A stretch of DNA of 32,194 bases from an uncultured Saprospiraceae bacterium. GTDB taxonomy: Bacteria > Bacteroidota > Bacteroidia > Chitinophagales > Saprospiraceae. The DNA lies in contig CALIZI010000008.1 in NCBI GenBank assembly GCA_938028705.1, forward strand, positions 1-32,194. Direction: 5' to 3'. The first letter of the stretch is position 1; every line of letters starts with the position of its first letter. Positions 8,107 through 14,470 of this stretch are shown piece after piece. The position numbers and the translations under genes are program-made. A model generated the notes under the pieces. That model was given only the letters and a program-made list of their open reading frames with translations. It was not told the origin of the DNA and searched no databases.

Positions 8107-8138
8107 CAAATATAAGTAAAAAATTTAAATTTTACAAA
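8107..8138 (-). promoter_or_regulatory. Bacteroidota-type promoter for the adaptor operon
   Basis: On the minus strand the sequence reads TTTG (8138-8135), 20 nt, then TATATTTG (8114-8107). This matches the -33 TTTG / -7 TAnnTTTG consensus of the Bacteroidota housekeeping sigma factor, with the usual spacing. It points to the adaptor gene at 7860. Confidence 0.6.
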
Positions 8139-8200
8139 TGCAGTCTATAATTTAATAATATTCTCAATATTTCACCCTCTCCGGCAAAGTCACCTTAAAC

Positions 8201-8242
8201 AAAAAAAGGGATAAAACAAGCAAAAGCCCGTCTTATCCCTTT
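8201..8242 (-). terminator. intrinsic terminator of the large repeat-protein gene
   Basis: Minus-strand stem AAAGGGATAA/TTATCCCTTT (8242-8233 with 8214-8205), loop of 18 nt, followed by a run of seven T. It lies 45 bp after the stop of the 1284-residue gene and before the next promoter. Confidence 0.85.
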
Positions 8243-8286
8243 AAAATATTTTAAATAAATTAGCCTGATTAGCCAATCAACTCATT

Positions 8287-11200
8287 TCAACCATACACTT
8301 CTTCTTCTCTTCTTTGTCTGATACCCACTACGGCAGTAATAGACATCAACAAACCTAAAATGATTAAGCCCCACTCACCGACAGTCGGAATCTCGGCGGA
8401 TATCAAGGTAAAGTTTTGTGTACCGCCTCCTGTGGCACTAATGGCGAACATTCTTGGTCCTACGTCGCCACCTGCGTTGGTGTAACAAGCAGGCGCATTA
8501 TTAATAACAAGGCTGTAATCGCCACAGGGCTGTATGCCGAAGCTGCCCGAACCGCCATCAGGACCGAGTGCCATAGTACCGAGACTCATACCTGCTGCAT
8601 CAAACAACTCAATCGAAGCACCCGTCATATCACAACCAAATGCCGTAACATTATAAGCCACATCTCCTTCACACACACCACAATCTATTGACCTATTGAC
8701 AGCAATAGAATTGGACAAAACGGCACATGTTGCACCTGCTACGGCAGCGGCTGCATCGTCACCCACAGCCGGAGCAAAGTTCGGGTCATCAAAATTGACC
8801 AACCAAATCAGGCAAGTACCTGCACCTGCACCTTCCAGATTAAAAGGTGGAGCAGGAGGCAAAGCCAATATAATTCCGGCGGCATCGGTAATCACCCATG
8901 CGCTGTTGGCACCAATTCCGGCGGCATCTACGGTAGGTGTGATCAGGTCATCAATACCGTCATCGGCACAAATATCTGTCGGGTCGGTCGTAGAGATAGC
9001 CGGAGCGGTTACTTCAATTCTATCCACAGTAATCGGATTGGACAAAAAAGCACAACTGGAAGCAGCCACAGCCGCTGCTGCATCGTCACCCACGGCAGGT
9101 GCAAAACTATCATCATCTACATTTACATACCAAATCAAACATTGACCTGCACCTGCACCATCTAAATCAAATGGCGGCATTGGCGGTAAAGCCAATATAA
9201 TTCCGGCGGCATCGGTAATCACCCATGCACCATCACCCATACCCGCGACATCGAAATCGACATTAATCGGGTCACCTACACCGTCAACACAAATTCTGGT
9301 TGGGTCGCTAGTAGATATAGTAGAAGCAGATGCCGTACATGCTGCACAATCGGTTTGACGAATGACAGAAATCGGATTGGAAAGCGTAGCACAAGTAGCC
9401 GCTCCAACCGCAGCCGCTGCATCATCACCCACAGCAGGTGCAAATGCAGGGTCATTGGTGCTGACCAACCAAATCAGGCAAGTACCTCCTCCGGCACCTT
9501 CCAAATCAAACGTTAGTCCGGGAGGTAGTGCTAAGATTATACCCGCACCATCGGTAATGACCCAAGCCGTAGTCGTTCCGCCCGTACCTGCATCGTCAAT
9601 CGTTACGGTAATGGGGTCTGGAATACCATCATCGGCACATATCGTAGTCGGGTCGGTAGTAGAGATAACCGGAGCGGTGATTTCAATTCTATCCACAGTG
9701 ATAGGATTGGAAAGTGCCGCACAAGTAGCATCAGCAACCAAAGCCGCTGCATCATCACCAACAGCGGGAGCAAAGTTCGGGTCATCAAAATTGACCAACC
9801 AAATCAAACATTGTCCCGGACCTGCACCATCTAAATCAAATGGTGGTCCCGCAGGCAAATCCAATATAATTCCGGCAGCATCTGTAATGACCCATGCGGA
9901 GTTCGCGCCTATACCGGCATCGTCAGTCGTCACATCTATCGGGTCTCCTATGCCGTCAACACAAATCGTAGTCGGGTCGGTCGTAGAGATAGCCGGAGCA
10001 GTGACTTCAATTCTATCTACGGTAATCGGATTGGAAAGGAAAGCACAACTTGAAGCTGCAACAATAGCTGCTGCGTCGTCACCCACAGCCGGAGCGAAAG
10101 CAGGGTCGTCATAATTGACCAACCAAATCAAACATTGTCCCGCACCTGCACCATCTAAATCAAATGGCGGAGCAGGAGGTAAAGCTAATATAGTACCCGC
10201 AGCATCTGTAATGACCCACGCACTTGTTGCACCGCCATCTACATCAACCGCAACGTCAATCGGGTCGCCAACACCATCTATACAGATAGTTGTCGGGTCG
10301 GTGGTAGAAATAGTGGAAGCCGATGCCTCACTGGGCGAACATACACTCAAACTCCAATTTGATATTTCAATTTCTACCTGTTGTGTCAGTGGCGGATCGG
10401 GTCCGAAATAGACAACAGCAAATACAATGGTATATAAGCCGCCATTTGTAAAGCCGGGCCAACCGCCTACGGGCATTCCGTCTGCCAAACTACCACCTAT
10501 GGTACACATACCATCACCATCTACGCTTGCATTCCAACCTATTTGCTCACCTCCGTTGGCAGCATTTTCAATTCTAAATTCAATAGATATGGGGGGCGTG
10601 CCGGATATGACATTGATATCGGCAGTGTAGCATATATCAGTAACATCGTCAGGTAAAGCCAAGTCCCTTACACCGCCTACCGTAAATATTTCATCCGAAC
10701 CTGCGGGGAGGATAAATGTACCTGTGTTGGTTACAGGGTCGTAAGTAGGAGCTACTGCCGGTGTACCGCCGGAAAATTCTCCCGCATCATTAAATGTCTC
10801 ACCTCCTGTTGTGAAATCAATCATCGTGGAGACTTCGCAAGCACCGCAAGCATTACAAGCACCTGACATCAAAGTACATGGTCCGGTGAAAATACAGCCA
10901 CCGTCATCGCAGGTAGCTGCCGGGTCAAAATTATCTGCCGTCATATCAGTACAACCGAAAACGACTGCATCTGGAGAGCAAACCGTCAAGGTAATACTGT
11001 TTATATTGACTTCAACATCCTCTGCAAAGGGGCCGCTAAAACTTTCTATGGCAATGACAATTCCTGTATTTGCCGGATTAAAATCAAATATGCCGTCCGG
11101 GTCGGGTGCAGCACCTATCACCGCCATTCCATCTGCGAGGTTGCCACCGATTGAGCAAGCTCCCGGTCCGTCTATTGTTGCATTGAACGTGAGTGCTTCA

Positions 11201-12141
11201 CCGCCATTGCCCGGTGCGCCGGTGCCGTTCTCAATTCTAAATTCCAGAGTGAATGGAAAAGAACCGGAAATCACGTCAATATCAGCTACGAGACATATAT
11301 CGTTGGCGGGGTCAGGTATGCACAACTCTCCAACACCTATTGCTGCGAACAAGTCCGGGGTATTTGCCGGAATACCGACAGTACCGGACGTAGCGGCAGG
11401 ATCATAGATAGCCGTACCGCCATTTGTTGCCTGAATTGGTGTACCCGTCGTTAAATCTATTGTTGAACTGACATCGGGAGCTGTACAAGCATTACAAGCC
11501 GGTGCCATTAGTGTACAGACAGGCGCACAGTCAACAATATCGTAACATACAGCCGCAGTAGTAGCATAGCAAACCATTTGTCCTAATAAACTAAGTTGGT
11601 CATTGAGTGCATCTAAGGTAGTGGTTGCTGTTACCACATCGGTAATAGGCGTACCAAATGAACCCGCAAAGTCTAAAGCCTCCTGTAAATCATTAAGACC
11701 GGGAACACCATCATTTACACCATTAATCAAATCAGCAATAGGCGCACATACAGGTAAACCGACAATAGCATCTAAGCCGGGACACAGGGAATTAGCAAAA
11801 GTCAATACACCATTAATAGCGGCAAGGTCATAGGTAAACGCTGTGATACACACTTGGTCATCAATAGCCAATGTAGTAGCATCTATCGCACCATCGGCAT
11901 TAATATCGGTAATCACACCGTTGACTTCTATTACATAATCTGCATCGGGCAAAGAACCGCTTGCCGGACCAAATGTAATAGCATCGCTATTATCAGAGCA
12001 GGCTGTAGCCTGCATCGGATCAACGATGTCAGTAACTGTTGAAGGAGGGGCGCAGACAACATCTGCAGCTTGTCCGAAAAGGGTATTTTGTGCTACAAGA
12101 AATGCACAAATGATAAAGCATACAGTTAAGATTTTCTTCAT
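8287..12141 (-). CDS. giant secreted repeat protein with IPTL-CTERM-like anchor
   Basis: 1284 residues. A signal peptide (MKKILTVCFIICAFLVAQ...) is followed by a Cys-containing N-terminal region (to about 205). Two related modules of about 185 residues lie at 209-395 and 421-602; each starts C-T-L-M-x-x-A-C-N-A-C and ends LTVCSP or LSVCSP. Between them is the Cys/Asp motif FGCTDMTADNFDP...DDGGC (395-417), common in Bacteroidota surface proteins. Five repeats of about 107 residues run from 611 to 1150, each starting ISTTDPT and containing SAWVITDAAG, CLIW and FAPAVGDDAA. The end, IPTVGEWGLIILGLL plus RQRREEE (1251-1281), is a small-motif/helix/Arg-rich tail of the IPTL-CTERM type. A surface-anchored or sorted adhesin-like protein is inferred. 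The gene stands alone, with its own terminator downstream. Confidence 0.85.
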   Translation of the reverse strand: MKKILTVCFIICAFLVAQNTLFGQAADVVCAPPSTVTDIVDPMQATACSDNSDAITFGPASGSLPDADYVIEVNGVITDINADGAIDATTLAIDDQVCITAFTYDLAAINGVLTFANSLCPGLDAIVGLPVCAPIADLINGVNDGVPGLNDLQEALDFAGSFGTPITDVVTATTTLDALNDQLSLLGQMVCYATTAAVCYDIVDCAPVCTLMAPACNACTAPDVSSTIDLTTGTPIQATNGGTAIYDPAATSGTVGIPANTPDLFAAIGVGELCIPDPANDICLVADIDVISGSFPFTLEFRIENGTGAPGNGGEALTFNATIDGPGACSIGGNLADGMAVIGAAPDPDGIFDFNPANTGIVIAIESFSGPFAEDVEVNINSITLTVCSPDAVVFGCTDMTADNFDPAATCDDGGCIFTGPCTLMSGACNACGACEVSTMIDFTTGGETFNDAGEFSGGTPAVAPTYDPVTNTGTFILPAGSDEIFTVGGVRDLALPDDVTDICYTADINVISGTPPISIEFRIENAANGGEQIGWNASVDGDGMCTIGGSLADGMPVGGWPGFTNGGLYTIVFAVVYFGPDPPLTQQVEIEISNWSLSVCSPSEASASTISTTDPTTICIDGVGDPIDVAVDVDGGATSAWVITDAAGTILALPPAPPFDLDGAGAGQCLIWLVNYDDPAFAPAVGDDAAAIVAASSCAFLSNPITVDRIEVTAPAISTTDPTTICVDGIGDPIDVTTDDAGIGANSAWVITDAAGIILDLPAGPPFDLDGAGPGQCLIWLVNFDDPNFAPAVGDDAAALVADATCAALSNPITVDRIEITAPVISTTDPTTICADDGIPDPITVTIDDAGTGGTTTAWVITDGAGIILALPPGLTFDLEGAGGGTCLIWLVSTNDPAFAPAVGDDAAAAVGAATCATLSNPISVIRQTDCAACTASASTISTSDPTRICVDGVGDPINVDFDVAGMGDGAWVITDAAGIILALPPMPPFDLDGAGAGQCLIWYVNVDDDSFAPAVGDDAAAAVAASSCAFLSNPITVDRIEVTAPAISTTDPTDICADDGIDDLITPTVDAAGIGANSAWVITDAAGIILALPPAPPFNLEGAGAGTCLIWLVNFDDPNFAPAVGDDAAAAVAGATCAVLSNSIAVNRSIDCGVCEGDVAYNVTAFGCDMTGASIELFDAAGMSLGTMALGPDGGSGSFGIQPCGDYSLVINNAPACYTNAGGDVGPRMFAISATGGGTQNFTLISAEIPTVGEWGLIILGLLMSITAVVGIRQRREEEVYG

Positions 12142-12391
12142 GTTGAGTAGGTTTCTTTTAATAGACTTTGTGTATTACAGTTTTTGTAATACTAAAGTTA
12201 GGTACTTGAAAATATATTCAGAATAATTGAGGAGGGATATTTTGTGTTTCATTTTCTCTGCAAATATGAAAATAATTGATGAAATATTATAAGAAAATCA
12301 ACAGAAAAATATGTTTCTTATCCTTTTGTCGTAGATATAACACAAAAGCTATTTTTTTATGGGAAAAATAACAATGTATTCACCAAGTTAC
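12142..12391. other. upstream region of the large repeat-protein gene
   Basis: AT-rich, with no gene. On the minus strand, TAACTTTA near 12190-12200 differs from the TAnnTTTG box at one position and could be the promoter of the repeat-protein gene, but no clear -33 element is visible. Confidence 0.3.
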
Positions 12392-12523
12392 GGTCGCACT
12401 GAAATATAGCCGTTTTTGATTAATTAAAATTATTTTATAATTTATTTATTGTTAAAAATTAATTATTTATAAATATTTTTTATTATAAAATAATTTAAAA
12501 ATATCCTTATTTCAGTAGCATCA
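12392..12523. mobile_element. F3 element, copy a (132 bp MITE)
   Basis: The terminal inverted repeats are GGTCGCACTGAAATATAGCC at the left and, on the other strand, TGATGCTACTGAAATAAGGA at the right. The core is almost pure A/T and self-complementary. The flanks AGTTAC (12386-12391) and AATTAC (12524-12529) are a 6-bp duplication with one change. Other copies lie at 14095-14255 and 26093-26220. Confidence 0.75.
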
Positions 12524-12602
12524 AATTACAAATCGGAAATGAGTAATTTATTTATTTTTATTTTTGTAAATAATTAGACTTTGGACAAAGGAAATTGGGG
12601 AA

Positions 12603-12857
12603 GGGCGCAGTTCTAAATTGTCCGTTCAGAATAAAATTATAAAAAATTGATTATCAGTTGTTTATAGTCGCATAGTTCCGATAGCTATCGGAACTATGCG
12701 GCTAAGGAAGTGGAGGCTTCGTCGTCGGTTACAAATAGGGCCGGTGCTACTGCACCTTTTATATCAAAAGTGTAATCCAATTTTCAAAATTAGATATAAG
12801 AATCTGATAATCAAGTATTTAAAAGGAAATAAATCAAGACAGTTTAGAACTGCGCCC
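12603..12857. mobile_element. nested 255-bp MITE-like element with 9-bp duplication
   Basis: The ends pair at 19 of 20 positions: GGGCGCAGTTCTAAATTGTC at 12603 and the complement of 12838-12857. The flanks ATTGGGGAA at 12594-12602 and 12858-12866 are identical 9-mers. Removing the element plus one 9-mer restores the three 8-bp units seen at the same place in F2 copy 1, which supports true insertion. Its centre holds a 32-bp perfect palindrome at 12669-12700. Confidence 0.8.
12669..12700. repeat. 32-bp perfect palindrome
   Basis: Two 16-base arms without a loop, centred on CCGATAGCTATCGG. This is the longest member of the palindrome family also seen at 175-192 and 583-600. Confidence 0.9.
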
Positions 12858-13093
12858 ATTGGGGAATTAGGAAATTAGGTAATCCCTTCTGTGTTAGATT
12901 TTTACAAAAAATAATTAATTGCATGTTTTATTTTATTAATAAAACTTATTTAATTGATTATCAATGAATTACGGTTTTAAACCGAAGATCCCAATTTCCT
13001 AATTCCCATTTTGTCCAAAGTCCAATAAATAATTAATTTTTAAATTAATAAAAATTGAATCTATACTCAATCAAAACAAAATTTAAATATTCC

Positions 13094-13216
13094 GTTTGCT
13101 AAACTTCAAAAAATTTGGTCTCCGATAGCTATCGAAGAAGCAATGTGCTGATATTTAGCTAGTTACAAACTTTAGTACCCTGCCCACGTTTAGCAAACTT
13201 GAAAAGTTTAGCAAAC
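13094..13216. repeat. GTTTAGCAAAC inverted and direct repeats
   Basis: GTTTGCTAAAC at 13094-13104 is inverted relative to GTTTAGCAAAC at 13188-13198 and 13206-13216, the latter two being direct repeats 18 bp apart. The palindrome core CGATAGCTATCG lies between them at 13123-13134. No coding capacity. Function unknown; possibly a repeat element end or protein-binding sites. Confidence 0.6.
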
Positions 13217-13355
13217 AGGTTTATGATACTTTGTGTAAAATTAATATCGTATAAAGTGTCAACTACTTTTATGATTTAGATGAACTTATCGAAAAATATT
13301 ATATTGATTATTATACTGTATTAGGTTTAAAATTATACTTTTTATTTCAAAAAAT

Positions 13356-13447
13356 GTTAGATTGTTATATTGCTATATTATTGATAAACAGCTATTTGTG
13401 ATTTAATTATGGCTATATACAATAATAAAACAATGTAACAATCTAAC
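13356..13447. repeat. imperfect 15-bp inverted repeat
   Basis: GTTAGATTGTTATAT at 13356-13370 faces ATGTAACAATCTAAC at 13433-13447, with an AT-rich spacer. It ends 41 bp before the acetyltransferase start. It may be a small repeat element; no target duplication was found. Confidence 0.45.
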
Positions 13448-13488
13448 CATAAAGCAGTATAATGACTCGAAAGACAAATCGCTAAATT

Positions 13489-14010
13489 ATGCAGATTGTA
13501 CTCACCACAAAACGCTTACTACTCCGCACATTCGCTGAATCGGATGTACCGTATTTTTATCGGCTCAATGCCGACCCAAAAGTCATGCAATACACCGGAG
13601 ATGTGCCGTTCAAATCGCTAAAAGAAGCTCGCCAATTTATTAAAAATTATCGCGCTTATACGCAACATGGTTACGGCAGGTGGACAGTCATATTAAAAGA
13701 AAATCAGGAATATTTGGGCTGGTGCGGATTAAAATATTCGCCCGAAAAAAAAGAGACCGACATTGGCTTCCGCTTCCTGCAACAACATTGGAACCGGGGC
13801 TACGCTACCGAAGCTGCACAAGCCTGTCTCCGCTACGGATTTCAAGATTTAGGATTAACAAAAATAGTAGGGCGCGCCATGTCCGACAATCACGCATCTA
13901 TACGAGTATTAGAAAAAATCGGGATGAGATTTGAAAAATATTTTGAAGAAAATAATATCAAATGGATACAGTTGAATATCAAATATCGAACAAGGAATGT
14001 CGAATATTGA
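13489..14010 (+). CDS. GNAT N-acetyltransferase, RimJ/RimL type
   Basis: 173 residues, cytosolic. It opens TTKRLLLRTFAESDVPYFY, followed by the loop NADPKVMQYTGDVPF, the strand YLGWCGLKY, and the acetyl-CoA-binding region around residues 95-125 (IGFRFLQQHWNRGYATEAAQ). It ends with the NHASIRVLEKIGMRFE helix and strand. These are the standard marks of the RimJ/RimL branch, which transfers an acetyl group to amino groups of proteins or small molecules. Residues 163-173 (NIKYRTRNVEY) and the stop are encoded by a copy of an intergenic repeat (13974-14005), so the original end was probably replaced. Acceptor substrate unknown. Confidence 0.9.
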   Translation: MQIVLTTKRLLLRTFAESDVPYFYRLNADPKVMQYTGDVPFKSLKEARQFIKNYRAYTQHGYGRWTVILKENQEYLGWCGLKYSPEKKETDIGFRFLQQHWNRGYATEAAQACLRYGFQDLGLTKIVGRAMSDNHASIRVLEKIGMRFEKYFEENNIKWIQLNIKYRTRNVEY

Positions 14011-14086
14011 ATGGTTGATAATCCCTAAATAACGTTGACCGTTTTTTAATGAAAATATAATTATAAATAATTTTAAAATAAAATAT

Positions 14087-14424
14087 CTTGACAAGGTCGT
14101 ATTGAAATATAGTCGTTTTTTGATTAATTAAAATTATTTTATAATTTATTTATTATTAAAAATTATTTTATAATTTATTTATTATTAAAAATTAATTATT
14201 TATAAATATTTTTTATTATAAAATAACTTAAAAATCCCCTTATTTCAGTAGAACCTGATAATGTTAAATTTAAAAAAAATAAGAATACGTCTTTGTTTGA
14301 AATAGGAAATCTGCGCTGAATTTGACCTAAAACTTGTCAGACATTTTGAAAATGTCTGACAAGTTTTAGGTCAAATTCAAAACAAAATGACATTTAAATA
14401 ATATTTAATACATAAATCAAGTAA
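14087..14424. mobile_element. F1 element, copy C, interrupted by F3 copy b
   Basis: The left end CTTGACAA (14087-14094) continues after the F3 insertion as TGATAATGTTAAATTT (14256 on), matching the F1 copy at 32050. The core is a 61-nt palindrome at 14318-14378, with two 30-base arms and a single central G. The right end TCAAGTAA (14417-14424) is degenerate. Without the insertion the length is about 171 bp; the copies at 17247 and 25809 have a longer hairpin loop and are 221 bp. Confidence 0.7.
14095..14255. mobile_element. F3 element, copy b, inserted in F1 copy C
   Basis: The ends GGTCGTATTGAAATATAGTC and, from the other strand, GGTTCTACTGAAATAAGGGG match the F3 family. The flanks TGACAA (14089-14094) and TGATAA (14256-14261) are the 6-bp duplication of F1 sequence, with one change. 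The core has a 29-bp internal tandem duplication; without it the length is 132 bp, the same as copy a. Confidence 0.75.
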
Positions 14425-14470
14425 GTGAATACTTCTACATTCGATATTCCTTGTTCGATATTCGATATTC

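Larger units (their letters stand above)
12576..13025. mobile_element. F2 element, copy 2, carrying a nested insertion
   Basis: This is the reverse complement of the F2 copy at 451-643 in its ends and in the stretch 12866-13025. The flanks TAAATAATT at 12567-12575 and 13026-13034 form a 9-bp target duplication. A different 255-bp element sits inside it at 12603-12857. Removing that and one 9-bp repeat leaves 186 bp, close to the size of copy 1. A chance open frame at 12696-12878 crosses the boundaries and is not considered a gene. Confidence 0.75.
13974..14470. repeat. 32-bp inverted repeats flanking a 0.5-kb repeat-rich gap
   Basis: Copy 13974-14005 and the inverted copy 14439-14470 agree at 30 of 32 positions (core ATATCGAACAAGGAAT). 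The left copy supplies the last codons of the acetyltransferase; the right one ends exactly one base before the stop codon of the convergent metalloprotease. Between them lie F1 copy C and F3 copy b. Confidence 0.8.

Noticed and set aside
8416-11407. Several Ala/Ser-rich plus-strand frames
   Set aside because: They are antisense shadows of the repetitive, Gly/Asp/Ala-rich secreted-protein gene; their own 'repeats' mirror its repeats.
12696-12878. Plus-strand frame of 60 codons
   Set aside because: It crosses the palindrome and the end of the nested element into the host F2 element, so it cannot be an old gene.
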